Positions 17,191 to 27,358 of a stretch of DNA of 64,000 nucleotides are shown one piece after another (within the stretch, counting starts at the first letter, position 1; the number at the start of each line of letters is the position of its first letter). A program made the position numbers and the translations under genes. The stretch spans positions 25,882 to 89,881 of the forward strand of contig NZ_LMOJ01000022.1 in assembly GCF_001424165.1 (NCBI RefSeq), written 5' to 3'. The DNA is from Massilia sp. Leaf139. Its GTDB lineage: Bacteria; Pseudomonadota; Gammaproteobacteria; Burkholderiales; Burkholderiaceae_D. A model generated the notes under the pieces. That model saw only the letters and a list, made by a program, of their open reading frames with translations. It did no database searches and was not told where the DNA came from.

Positions 17191-17919
17191 TTGGCTACCA
17201 TCGCAAAAACACAAGACCGCAAGGCTGGACATTTCCTGAAATCCGTCATCGCCGCAGCGGCGCTGAGCACCTGCGCCTTCGCGCAGGCAGGGGTGATCGA
17301 TTTCGAGGGCGACGCGCCGCCGTTCTTCTTCAGCGGCAGCTACACCGAGATCGGTAACTACTGGGTCGAGTCCTACGGCGGTGCGCTGACCAGCGATCTG
17401 TCCGGCATGATCATCGACGGCAGCGACCCGACGGCCTGCAGTAACGGCATTTCCTGCCCAACGAACAACACGTCGAAATACTACGCCAGCCTGAACGACG
17501 GCTACTTCTACTTCGGCCTGGTCGACGGCTCCCGCTTCACCTTCAACAGCCTGCAGGCGAGCTTCATCGGCGCCGGCCAGCTCAGCTACCCATCCCTGTC
17601 CGGCATCATCCTGCTGGAAGGCTTCAACGCAGCTGGTGGCCTCGTAGGCAGCGCCATGCAGGTGCCGCTGTCCGGTCTGCAGGGCGGCTCGTTCAAGTTC
17701 AACAGCCTCAGCACCGGCGCCTTCGGCGACAACGCCGTGTCGTACGTGCGCATGCTGGGTTATGCCTGCGATACCAGCGGCAACTGCAACCGCAATGCGA
17801 ACCTGTCCAACTTCGCGGTCGACAACCTCGACATCACCGTCATTCCCGAGCCGGTCACGCTGGCCCTGTTCGGTCTTGGCCTCGCCGGCCTGGGCCTGTC
17901 GCGCCGCCGCCGCGCCTGA
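17191..17919 (+). CDS. PEP-CTERM protein with TTG start
   Basis: This 242-residue secreted protein has signal peptide KSVIAAAALSTCAFAQA and a mature beta-sandwich beginning GVIDFEGDAPPFFFSGSYTEIG. The C-terminal sorting tail is IPEPVTLALFGLGLAGLGLSRRRRA. No ATG or GTG exists in frame before the signal peptide; an in-frame TAA lies at 17170, leaving TTG 17191 with GGGGA at 17181-17185 as the plausible start. Cysteine pairs (ACSNGISCP, ACDTSGNC) may form disulfides. The opening resembles domains of PEP-CTERM proteins that bind carbohydrate, but function is not established. It is followed 44 bp later by a subtilase, probably in one operon. Confidence 0.85.
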   Translation: MATIAKTQDRKAGHFLKSVIAAAALSTCAFAQAGVIDFEGDAPPFFFSGSYTEIGNYWVESYGGALTSDLSGMIIDGSDPTACSNGISCPTNNTSKYYASLNDGYFYFGLVDGSRFTFNSLQASFIGAGQLSYPSLSGIILLEGFNAAGGLVGSAMQVPLSGLQGGSFKFNSLSTGAFGDNAVSYVRMLGYACDTSGNCNRNANLSNFAVDNLDITVIPEPVTLALFGLGLAGLGLSRRRRA

Positions 17920-17963
17920 GCCGGCCGCCGCTACTTCTACAACAACTATTCGAGACAACAACA

Positions 17964-20900
17964 ATGAAGCATAGCCTCCGTCCTATCTCATTCGCCGTCA
18001 TGCTGATGCTCGCCGGCGTCGCCGCCAGCACCAGTGCCCAGGAAACGCGCCGTCCGTACATCGTGCAGCTGCAGGATGCGCCCGCGGCGACCTACGTCGG
18101 CGGCGTCGAAGGCCTGGCCCCGACCCAGCCGGCGCCTGGCGTCGCCTTCGACTACCGCGCACCGCAGGTGCAGGATTATGTGCGCTATCTCGGCGACCGC
18201 AAGAGCGCCGTCCTGGCCACCATCGGCGGCGCCGAAATCATTGCCGACTACGACGTCGTGCTGAACGGCTTTGCCGTGATGCTGACCGACGCACAAGTGC
18301 TCGCACTCAAGAGCAATCCGGACGTCGCCGATGTCCAGGCCGACGCCGCGCGCAAGGTCGATACCATTTCGACCTCGCGCTTCCTCGGCCTGTCCGCCAC
18401 CGGCGGCCTGTGGTCGCAATACGGCCAGGGTTCGCTCGTCAAGGGCGAGGGCATGGTCGTCGGTATCGTCGACAGCGGCATCTGGCCGGAAGATCCGGCC
18501 TTCTCCGACCGCGTCGATGCCGACGGCAAGCCGACCACCGACCAGTCGGGCACGCTGGCCTACGCCGGCCGTCCGGCCAGCTACACCGGCTACTGCCAGG
18601 CGGGCGAGGGCTTCGACCCCGTCAAGCATTGCAACAACAAGCTGATCGGCGCGCGCTACTACAACGCCGGTTACTTGTCGGCACGCCTGCCGACCAACTG
18701 GAGCGAGTACATGTCGCCCCGCGATTCGAGCAACGGCACCGACGGCATCAGCTTCGGCCACGGCGGCCACGGCAGCCACACGGCCTCGACCGCCGCCGGT
18801 AATGCCGGCACGCCCGTCACCATCGGCGGCGTGAAGATGGGCGAATCCTCGGGCATGGCTCCTCGCGCGCGCATCGCGGCCTACAAGGTGTGCTGGACCT
18901 ACGACAACCCGGCCGCGATCGACGGCACGAATGCCTCCAACACCTGCTACAACTCGGACTCGGTCAAGGCGATCGACGACGCGGTCAAGGACGGCGTCAA
19001 CGTCATCAACTACTCGATCAGCGGTTCGCAGACGTCGGTCGCCGATCCTGTCGAGCAGGCCTTCTACCGCGCCTCGCTGGCCAACGTGTTCGTGGCCGCC
19101 TCGGCCGGCAACAGCGGGCCGGCCAATGCCGTGGCCCACATCAGCCCATGGCTGACGACGGTTGCCGCATCGACCCACGACCGCAAGTTCCAGGCCGACG
19201 TGGTGCTCGGTAACGGCAACCGCTACTTCGGCGCGTCCTACAGCGAAATCCCGCTGCCGCAAACGGCGCTGATCCGCGCGGAAGACGCCGGCATGGGCGG
19301 CTCCTCGGCCGCCGACCTGTGCTACAGCGATGCCGCCGCCGCCGCCGCCAACAATCCGGGCAGACCGCAAGTCATCCTCGACCCGGCCAAGGTCGCCGGC
19401 AAGATCGTGATCTGCACCCGCGGCAACAACGCGCGCGTCGACAAGAGCCTCGCCGTCAAGCAGGCCGGCGGCGTCGGCATGATCCTGGTCGACAACGGCG
19501 CCGGCCTGGTCAGCGAAGTGCACTCGGTGCCGACGATCCACGTCAGCGCCGCCGACGGCGCTCTGATCAAGGCCTACGCCGCCGCCCAGGCCGCCAACGC
19601 GACATCCAGCCTGAGCGCCTTCTACGCGGGCACCAAGCCGGCGCCGATCATGGCCGGCTTCTCCTCGCGCGGCCCGAACCAGGGCGACAGCAACATCCTC
19701 AAGCCCGACCTAACCGCTCCAGGCGTCGACATCATCGCCAGCGTCACGGCGACGCTGACCCCGGCCCAGCATGCGGCCGTCGCCGCCGGCACCCTGGTGC
19801 CGCCGCCAGCCTACGAGTCCTACCAGGGCACCTCGATGTCGAGCCCGCACGTGGCCGGCCTCGCGCTGCTGCTGCGCCAGCAGCACCCTGACTGGTCGCC
19901 AGCGGCCATCAAGTCGGCCCTGATGACGACCGCTTACTCGACCCTGAACGACGGCCTGGCCGGCGCCCAGAACGGCTTGCTGCCATGGTCGCAAGGCGCA
20001 GGTCACGTGAACCCGAACAAGGCCACCAACCCCGGCCTCGTGTATGACGCGGGCAAGGCCGACTACGTCGCCTACCAGTGCAAGGTGAACCGCGCGGCCG
20101 TGTCGCCGGCTTCCGATTGCACCACCTTCGGCGTCCTGGACGAGACGTATAACCTGAACCTGCCGTCGATCACCGTCGGCAGCATCCAGGGCAACGTCAC
20201 CGTGCGCCGCACCGTCACCAACGTCAGCGGCACCACCGCCACGTTCACCCCGAGTGGATCGATGCAGGGCTTCTCAATGTCGGTATCGCCTGCGTCGCTG
20301 ACCCTGGCGCCAGGCGCGAAGGGCAGTTTCACGCTCAAGCTGACGGCCACCACGGCGCCCGCGGATGAGTGGAAATTTGGCCATCTGACCTGGACCGGCG
20401 CCGGCGCCACCGTGCGCAGCCCGATCCAGGCACGCGTCGGCCGCCCGATCACGGCGCCGGTCGAGCTGACCAGCGACCGTGTCTCCGGCAGCAAGCTGTT
20501 CGGCGTCAAGACCGGCTACTCGGGCCGCATGGGCTACATCAAAGGCGGTCTCAAGGACGTGACCATGGGCGCGCCGGAAACGCTGACACCGAGCCAGATC
20601 AACTCGGCCAGCCTGAAGACGATCTGCGCAGCCGGCGCCAGCACCGATTCGGTCAAGGTCTACGACGTGGCCGTGCCGGCCAAGGCCATGGTTGCGCGCT
20701 TCGCCCTGCGCCAGGCCGATGTCGGCTCGGCGGCGGACGATCACGACCTGGGCCTGCTGTCGCCGGACGGCACCTGGACCTACTCGGGCAACGACGGCAG
20801 CGGCGAAGCGGTGCAGGTCGTCGGGCCGGCCGCCGGCAACTACAAGGTGTGCGTCGTTGCCTTCGGCACGTCGCCGAAAGACGCCGCCATGACCCACAAG

Positions 20901-21161
20901 CTGTCGTCGTGGGTCGTGACCGCGGCTGACGTCAACAGCAAGTTCCAGGTGGCCCTGCCGGGCAAGGTTGTCGCAGGCAACAACACCTCGGTCGGCGTGA
21001 GCTGGTCGGGCCTGGCGCCGAACGGCCGCTACGTCGGCGGTGTCCACTTCACCGATGCCAGCAACGTGATCCAGGCGACGACGGCTGTGCGTGTCGAGAC
21101 CGGCAGCGCCAGCATCCCGACGCCGCAATCCGAGCGTACCCAGCTGAAACTGCGAGACTAA
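17964..21161 (+). CDS. Secreted subtilisin-like serine protease (S8, PA insert)
   Basis: This is a 1065-residue exported protease. The signal peptide (to about residue 25) is followed by an I9-type propeptide (RRPYIVQLQDAPA to about 130). The catalytic domain has Asp170 (VVGIVDSGIWPE), His269 (GGHGSHTAS), the oxyanion Asn in SAGNSGP and Ser624 (GTSMSSPHVAG). A PA domain (about 440-560, GKIVICTRGNN) is inserted between His and Ser. C-terminal beta-sandwich domains (about 720-1060) resemble the Fn3-like region of plant-type and bacterial subtilases. No PEP-CTERM tail is present, so the mature enzyme is expected outside the cell. It lies directly before a type II secretion-like cluster that may export it. 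Confidence 0.94.
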   Translation: MKHSLRPISFAVMLMLAGVAASTSAQETRRPYIVQLQDAPAATYVGGVEGLAPTQPAPGVAFDYRAPQVQDYVRYLGDRKSAVLATIGGAEIIADYDVVLNGFAVMLTDAQVLALKSNPDVADVQADAARKVDTISTSRFLGLSATGGLWSQYGQGSLVKGEGMVVGIVDSGIWPEDPAFSDRVDADGKPTTDQSGTLAYAGRPASYTGYCQAGEGFDPVKHCNNKLIGARYYNAGYLSARLPTNWSEYMSPRDSSNGTDGISFGHGGHGSHTASTAAGNAGTPVTIGGVKMGESSGMAPRARIAAYKVCWTYDNPAAIDGTNASNTCYNSDSVKAIDDAVKDGVNVINYSISGSQTSVADPVEQAFYRASLANVFVAASAGNSGPANAVAHISPWLTTVAASTHDRKFQADVVLGNGNRYFGASYSEIPLPQTALIRAEDAGMGGSSAADLCYSDAAAAAANNPGRPQVILDPAKVAGKIVICTRGNNARVDKSLAVKQAGGVGMILVDNGAGLVSEVHSVPTIHVSAADGALIKAYAAAQAANATSSLSAFYAGTKPAPIMAGFSSRGPNQGDSNILKPDLTAPGVDIIASVTATLTPAQHAAVAAGTLVPPPAYESYQGTSMSSPHVAGLALLLRQQHPDWSPAAIKSALMTTAYSTLNDGLAGAQNGLLPWSQGAGHVNPNKATNPGLVYDAGKADYVAYQCKVNRAAVSPASDCTTFGVLDETYNLNLPSITVGSIQGNVTVRRTVTNVSGTTATFTPSGSMQGFSMSVSPASLTLAPGAKGSFTLKLTATTAPADEWKFGHLTWTGAGATVRSPIQARVGRPITAPVELTSDRVSGSKLFGVKTGYSGRMGYIKGGLKDVTMGAPETLTPSQINSASLKTICAAGASTDSVKVYDVAVPAKAMVARFALRQADVGSAADDHDLGLLSPDGTWTYSGNDGSGEAVQVVGPAAGNYKVCVVAFGTSPKDAAMTHKLSSWVVTAADVNSKFQVALPGKVVAGNNTSVGVSWSGLAPNGRYVGGVHFTDASNVIQATTAVRVETGSASIPTPQSERTQLKLRD

Positions 21162-21186
21162 GCGAACCAAGCGAACCAAGCGAACC
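21160..21186 (+). repeat. 9-bp tandem repeat at subtilase stop codon
   Basis: Three exact copies of AAGCGAACC start inside the stop codon of the protease gene. They are too few and too regular for a coding purpose and may reflect slippage. Confidence 0.9.
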
Positions 21187-21200
21187 AAGCGCGGTTCGAA

Positions 21201-21246
21201 AGGCGGCCGCCTGCCGGGGAAACCCGGCCGGCGGCCGCTTTTTTTT
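21201..21246 (+). terminator. Intrinsic terminator after subtilase
   Basis: A stem of 9 bp plus 6 bp with one T-C mismatch (GCGGCCGCC, GCCGGG) and a GAAA loop is followed by eight T. Confidence 0.93.
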
Positions 21247-21431
21247 GTGCCGCAAGGATATCTATGGGAAAGGGGGCGGTATGCGTTTTTTTTCCCCTTC
21301 CAAAGTTGAAAGAAATGTTGTCCGAACGCTTGACGGCATGGTAGCCTTGCGCGTCATTGCTGTGTCAGATTGGAGCCGCGCCGCGGGCGCCGGCCGGCCA
21401 GTCAAACAGAAGTTTTCGAGGAGTCGGACGG

Positions 21432-21887
21432 ATGCACGCAGTAACGTTACACACAGCAAGCTCGCCATCGGTTGCGCGTGCGCGCAGTGCCGGTTTCACG
21501 CTGCTCGAGTTGTTGGTCGTGATCGTCATCATCGGTTTGCTGGCTGCCTATGTCGGCCCCAAATACTTCGGCCAGCTCGGCAAGTCCCAGGTCACCATTG
21601 CCAAGGCCCAGATCGAAGCCTTCGAAAAGTCGCTCGACACCTACCGGCTCGACGTCGGCCGCTACCCGACCGCCGAGGAAGGCCTGGCGGCCCTGATGAG
21701 CGCGCCGCCGGCGGTGGCGCCGAAGTGGAACGGCCCCTACCTGAAGAAGGGCATCCCGCCCGATCCGTGGGGCCATGCTTACCAGTACCGTTCGCCGGGC
21801 AGCAAGGGCGACTACGAGATCATCTCGCTCGGGCGCGACGGCCAGCCGGGCGGCAGCGGCGAAGACGCCGACGTCAGCTCGCAGTAA
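21432..21887 (+). CDS. gspG: Type II secretion major pseudopilin GspG
   Basis: This 151-residue prepilin has a leader of about 24 residues ending SAG, then the N-methylation motif FTLLELLVVIVIIGLLAAYVG with Glu5. The globular part has the GspG signature: LDVGRYPTAEEGL, PYLKKGIPPDPWGHAYQY and a C-terminal loop rich in Asp and Gly (SLGRDGQPGGSGEDAD) that binds calcium in known GspG structures. ATG 21432 has AGGAG 8 bp upstream; a longer in-frame start would only lengthen the leader. It is the first gene of the secretion cluster and should form the pseudopilus shaft in the inner membrane and periplasm. Confidence 0.92.
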   Translation: MHAVTLHTASSPSVARARSAGFTLLELLVVIVIIGLLAAYVGPKYFGQLGKSQVTIAKAQIEAFEKSLDTYRLDVGRYPTAEEGLAALMSAPPAVAPKWNGPYLKKGIPPDPWGHAYQYRSPGSKGDYEIISLGRDGQPGGSGEDADVSSQ

Positions 21888-21916
21888 TTCCCCTACGCTC
21901 ACCGGAAGCAGCTTCC

Positions 21917-23104
21917 ATGCAGTTTGTCGTCCGTACGCTCGCGCCTGACATGTCGATCGCCAGCCAGGTCGTCGACGCGCCCGACGAGGCCGACGCGCGC
22001 CGCCAGTGCGAGTCGCGCGGCCTCTACATCAGCGCGGTCGAACCGGTCGGCCGCGGTCTCCAGCGCCGCAAGAGCACGCGCCACCTGCCGCTGGTGCTGT
22101 TCAGCCAGGAATTGCTGGCGCTGCTGTCGGCCGGCCTCGGGATCGTCGAGGGACTGGAAGCCCTGCTCGAAAAGGAAACCAATCCGGGTACGCGCGGCGT
22201 GCTCGAGCGCCTGCTTGGCGGCCTGCGCGAAGGCAAGCGCTTCTCGAAAGTGCTGGCCGAACAGCCCGACCTGTTCCCGCCGCTGTACGTCGGCATCGTG
22301 CGCGCCGCCGAAGGAACCAGCGACCTGCCGCGTTCCCTCGCGCGCTTCATCGATTACCAGCAGCGCATCGACCTGGTGCGCGCCAAGCTGGTGAGCGCCG
22401 CCATTTATCCGGCCATCCTGCTGATGGTCGGCGGCGGCGTGAGCGCCTTCCTGGTCGGTTACGTGGTGCCGCGCTTCGCCGAGGTCTACCAGGGCGCTGG
22501 ACGCGACCTGCCGTGGATGTCGCAAATGCTGCTCGGCTGGGGCCAGTTCGCCGCCAACCATGGCGCGCTGCTGGCGACGAGCGCCGGCGCCGTGCTGGCC
22601 GCCGCCGTGCTCGGGCTGCGCCAGCTGGCGCGTAGCGGCGCGCTGGCGCGCCTGGTGCAGCGCCTGCCGGGCATCGGCGAGCGCGTGCGCATCTACGAAC
22701 TCTCGCGCCTGTACCTGACGCTCGGCATGCTGACCGAAGGCGGGATCGTCATCGTGCAGGCGATCGAGACCGTGCAGGGCATGGTCTCGCCCGCCGTGCG
22801 CGCGCGCCTGGCGGCGGCGCGCGCGGCGATCGAAGCGGGCCAGCCGCTGTCGACCGCATTCGAGGCGCATGGCCTGACCACCCCGATTTCGCTGCGCATG
22901 CTGCGGGTCGGCGAGCGCACCGGCGACATGGGGCCGATGCTGACCCAGTCCGCCGCGTTCTACGACGGCGAGATCAGCCGCTGGATCGACCGCTTCACCC
23001 GCACCTTCGAGCCGCTGCTGATGGCGGCGATCGGCCTGGTCGTGGGCGCCATCGTGGTCTTGCTGTACATGCCGATTTTCGACCTCGCCGGAGACATGTC
23101 CTGA
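21917..23104 (+). CDS. gspF: Type II secretion platform protein GspF
   Basis: This 395-residue polytopic membrane protein has two T2SSF domains (about residues 65-190 and 265-390), each with cytoplasmic helices and membrane segments such as AAIYPAILLMVGGGVSAFLVGYVVP and LLMAAIGLVVGAIVVLLYMPIF. LLSAGLGIVEGLEALL and RVGERTGDMGPML are typical GspF/PilC stretches. It anchors the ATPase and pseudopilins in the inner membrane. The gene starts 29 bp after gspG and its TGA overlaps the beginning of the ATPase frame. Confidence 0.92.
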   Translation: MQFVVRTLAPDMSIASQVVDAPDEADARRQCESRGLYISAVEPVGRGLQRRKSTRHLPLVLFSQELLALLSAGLGIVEGLEALLEKETNPGTRGVLERLLGGLREGKRFSKVLAEQPDLFPPLYVGIVRAAEGTSDLPRSLARFIDYQQRIDLVRAKLVSAAIYPAILLMVGGGVSAFLVGYVVPRFAEVYQGAGRDLPWMSQMLLGWGQFAANHGALLATSAGAVLAAAVLGLRQLARSGALARLVQRLPGIGERVRIYELSRLYLTLGMLTEGGIVIVQAIETVQGMVSPAVRARLAAARAAIEAGQPLSTAFEAHGLTTPISLRMLRVGERTGDMGPMLTQSAAFYDGEISRWIDRFTRTFEPLLMAAIGLVVGAIVVLLYMPIFDLAGDMS

Positions 23105-23127
23105 ACGCGCCCCTGTTCGATTCGGCC

Positions 23128-24778
<1,651 letters not shown>

Positions 24779-24786
<8 letters not shown>

Positions 24787-25603
24787 ACGCTTAACTCATT
24801 CCTATCGCATCGGCGTGGCGCCCGACGGCCTGGCCCTGCTGGAACGCACGCGCGGCCTGCGTCCGCGCAGCCGCCTGCTGGCCGAGGCGCGCATGGACGC
24901 GGCCGACGGCGGCGCTGCGGTCGGCAACGGCCTGCGCCGCCTGCTGGCCGAGGTGCCGGCCGCGGGCCGTGCGGTGACGGTCGTGCTGGCCGACGAACTG
25001 GCGCGCATCTGGCATGTCGCGCCGCCGCGGGGCGCCAGCCGCATGGCCGACCTCGAGGCAGCGGCAGCCTTGCGCTTCCAGGGCTTGTTCGGCGCGCCGG
25101 CGGCCGGCTGGAAGATCAGCGCCGACTGGGATGCCGACCGTCCCTTCCTGGCCGCGGCCGTACCGGCGCCGCTGCTGGCGAGCCTGCAGGAAGTCGCCCT
25201 CGAGCAGCGCCTGCACCTGGTGGACATCGCCCCCCGCTTCGTCGCCGCCCTGAACGGCTGGCGCAAGCTGCGCCGCCCCGGCGCCTGGTTCGCGCAGGTG
25301 GAGGGCGCGGTCTTGACGCTGGCCGTGTTCGACGCCGGCGCCCCCGCGGCGGTGCGCACCGCGCTGGTGCCGGCGGGCGCCGGCCGCGACTGGTTCGAGG
25401 CGCACATCGCGCGCGAAGCCTTGCTGGTCGGGGCAGGGGAGCCGGCCCTGGTGCAGGTCTGCGGCGCGGGCGAGGGCCACCCCGCACGCGCCTGGGCGTG
25501 CCAGGCCGGCGGCACCGGGCCAGCCTGCATGCTGCTGGGCGCCGGCGACGATTCCCGGCTGTCGGGCGCGGCGCGGCTGGCCGCCACCGGGAGCGCTGCA
25601 TGA
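24779..25603 (+). CDS. PilM/GspL-like inner-membrane assembly protein (divergent)
   Basis: This 274-residue protein overlaps the end of gspE by 8 bp. Its opening, YRIGVAPDGLALLERTRG, and the LRRLLAEVPAAGRAVTVVLADELARIW segment resemble the actin-like PilM or cytoplasmic GspL domain, but sequence similarity is weak and the full nucleotide-binding motifs are not visible. No membrane helix is obvious. By position (between the ATPase and PilN/PilO-like proteins) it should link the ATPase to the inner-membrane complex. PilM-like is an inference from gene order and length. Confidence 0.6.
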
Positions 25604-26169
25604 GCTGGGGAATGAAACGTATCCGCATCGACTTTGCCGAGCCGAGCCTGCGCCGCACGCTGTTCCATACGCCGCGCCTGGCCTGGGCGCTGCTCGCAAC
25701 CGGGATGGCCCTGTGCGTGCCGGCCGCGCTGCTCGCCAGCCGGTACCTGGCCGAGGAACGCGCGTTCGAGGCGGAACTGGCGGCGCGCGCTACAGCCGCC
25801 GGGGCGCCCGCAGCACCAATGGCTTCGCAGGCCGCCGCCCGCGCGCCGCTCCTCACCCCGGCCCAGGCCGGCGCCGTGAACGCGGCCATCATGCAATTGA
25901 ACCTGCCCTGGCGCGACCTGCACGATGCGGTCGCGGCCGCGACCCCGCCCACGGTGGCGCTGCTGGCCCTCGAGCCGGACGCCAGGCGGCGCGTGCTGCG
26001 CATCACGGCCGAAGCGCGCAACAGCGACGACATGCTCGCCTATGTGGAGCGCATGGGGAGTCTGGCGTGGTTCGAAGGCGTGGCCCTGACCCGCCACGAA
26101 ATCAACGAACAGGATCCGAACCGGCCGATCCGCTTCCAGTTCGATGCCCAATGGAGGCCGCAACGATGA
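25600..26169 (+). CDS. PilN-like inner-membrane protein
   Basis: This 189-residue bitopic protein has a short cytoplasmic N-terminus with MKRIRIDFAEPSLRR, one transmembrane helix (about 30-50, LAWALLATGMALCVPAALLAS) and a periplasmic region with an Ala-rich coiled segment. A small ferredoxin-like domain follows (TPPTVALLALEPDARRRVLRITAEA, YVERMGSLAWFEGVALTRHE). This is the architecture of PilN and of the GspL periplasmic part. Its start overlaps the preceding stop (ATGA). It should heterodimerise with the next gene product. Confidence 0.75.
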   Translation: MSWGMKRIRIDFAEPSLRRTLFHTPRLAWALLATGMALCVPAALLASRYLAEERAFEAELAARATAAGAPAAPMASQAAARAPLLTPAQAGAVNAAIMQLNLPWRDLHDAVAAATPPTVALLALEPDARRRVLRITAEARNSDDMLAYVERMGSLAWFEGVALTRHEINEQDPNRPIRFQFDAQWRPQR

Positions 26170-26777
26170 AGGCCACGATGAACACGCACGGCGCCAGAAC
26201 CGCCTGGCTGCGCCTGCGGATCGCGCTGGCCACGGCCAGCCCGGTGGCCCTCGGCGCGTTGCTGCTCGCCGTCTGCGCGGCGGCGGCCATCGCCTGGCTG
26301 CTTCCGGCGCGCGAACTGCTCGAGCAGCAGCGCGTGCTGGCGCGCCGCGTGGCGGCCCTGCCGGCGGCGCCCGTGGAACAGGCGGCGCCGGCCACGGACG
26401 ATTATCACCTGTCCCTGTTCCACGGCACACTCGGCGAACGGCGTCACGCCGGGCAGCAGGTCAAGACCCTGTTCGCGCTGGCGGAAGAGTCAAGCCTGGT
26501 GCTGCGCCAGGGCGAGTACAAGGCGGCCTTCGAGCGCAACGCGCGCCTGCACACCTACCAGGTGACCCTGCCGGTCAAGGGCAGCTACGGCGCGATCTGG
26601 CAATTCGCGCTGGCGGCCTTGCGTGCGATTCCGTTCGCCTCGCTCGACGACATCAGTTTCAGGCGCGATGCGATCGGCGAGGCGCAGGTGGAAGCGCGCC
26701 TGCGCCTGACCCTGTATCTGCAGGACACGCCTCTGCAAGACACGCCTTTGCAAGACACCCCTGGAGCGGCGCCATGA
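26166..26777 (+). CDS. PilO/GspM-like inner-membrane protein
   Basis: This 203-residue protein has one N-terminal transmembrane helix (about 25-45), a coiled linker and a ferredoxin-like periplasmic domain (TYQVTLPVKGSYGAIWQFALAAL, FASLDDISFRRDAIGEAQVEARLRLTLYL), which fits PilO/GspM. Start and stop overlap neighbours by ATGA on both sides. The extreme C-terminus carries a triplicated LQDTP pentapeptide (coded by 26718-26762), a recent-looking tandem duplication that lengthens the tail. It probably pairs with the PilN-like protein to connect platform and secretin. Confidence 0.78.
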   Translation: MKATMNTHGARTAWLRLRIALATASPVALGALLLAVCAAAAIAWLLPARELLEQQRVLARRVAALPAAPVEQAAPATDDYHLSLFHGTLGERRHAGQQVKTLFALAEESSLVLRQGEYKAAFERNARLHTYQVTLPVKGSYGAIWQFALAALRAIPFASLDDISFRRDAIGEAQVEARLRLTLYLQDTPLQDTPLQDTPGAAP

Positions 26778-27358
26778 AGCCGCGTCACCTGCTGATGGGC
26801 GCTGCCCTGGTCGGAGCGGCGGCGCTGCTCGCCTTTGGCGACAACAGCCCCGAGGGCGAGGTGGCCGAAGCGGTGGTGCGCACCGCGCCGGCGGCGGACG
26901 GCAAGCTGGCCGAGCGCGCGCGGACGCCGGCCGTGCTGCCCGCGCCGGCGCAGGGGCGCAGCGAGTCGTCGGCAAGCGCCGCACCGCAGGCCGCACCGCA
27001 TATCTTGCGCCTGCTGCCGCGCCATGCGCTGCTCGCGCCGGGCGATGCGAAGGAGGGCGCCGACGTCTTCGGCAGCCGCGACTGGACGCCGCCGCCGGCG
27101 CCGCCGCCGGCTCCGGCCGCGCCGCCGCCACCGCCGCCGCCGAGCGCGCCGCCGCTGCCGTTTACCCTGCTCGGCAAGGCGCTCGAGAACGGCGCCTGGG
27201 AAGTCTACCTGGCGCGCGCCGGCAAGACCTATGTCGTAAAACCGAAGACCGTCATCGACGGCACCTACCGGGTCGAGGCCATCGCGCCGCCGATCCTGAC
27301 CCTGACCTATCTGCCCCTGAACCAGATTCAGCAGCTAAATATTGGAGCATTCGACTGA
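26774..27358 (+). CDS. PilP/GspC-like periplasmic linker protein
   Basis: This 194-residue protein has an N-terminal hydrophobic segment (LLMGAALVGAAALLAFG), a long disordered Ala/Pro region including about 25 residues of mostly Pro and Ala (about 103-130) and a small beta domain at the C-terminus (PFTLLGKALENGAWEVYLARAGKTYVVKPKTVIDGTYRVEAI). The C-terminal part matches the homology-region fold of GspC/PilP that contacts the secretin N0 domain. It overlaps the PilO-like gene by ATGA and the secretin gene by one base (TGATG). Confidence 0.72.
   Translation: MKPRHLLMGAALVGAAALLAFGDNSPEGEVAEAVVRTAPAADGKLAERARTPAVLPAPAQGRSESSASAAPQAAPHILRLLPRHALLAPGDAKEGADVFGSRDWTPPPAPPPAPAAPPPPPPPSAPPLPFTLLGKALENGAWEVYLARAGKTYVVKPKTVIDGTYRVEAIAPPILTLTYLPLNQIQQLNIGAFD

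Noticed and set aside
17106..17357. 83-codon open frame in front of the PEP-CTERM gene
   Set aside because: Most of it overlaps the PEP-CTERM signal peptide and mature start in another frame; Arg-rich out-of-frame composition.
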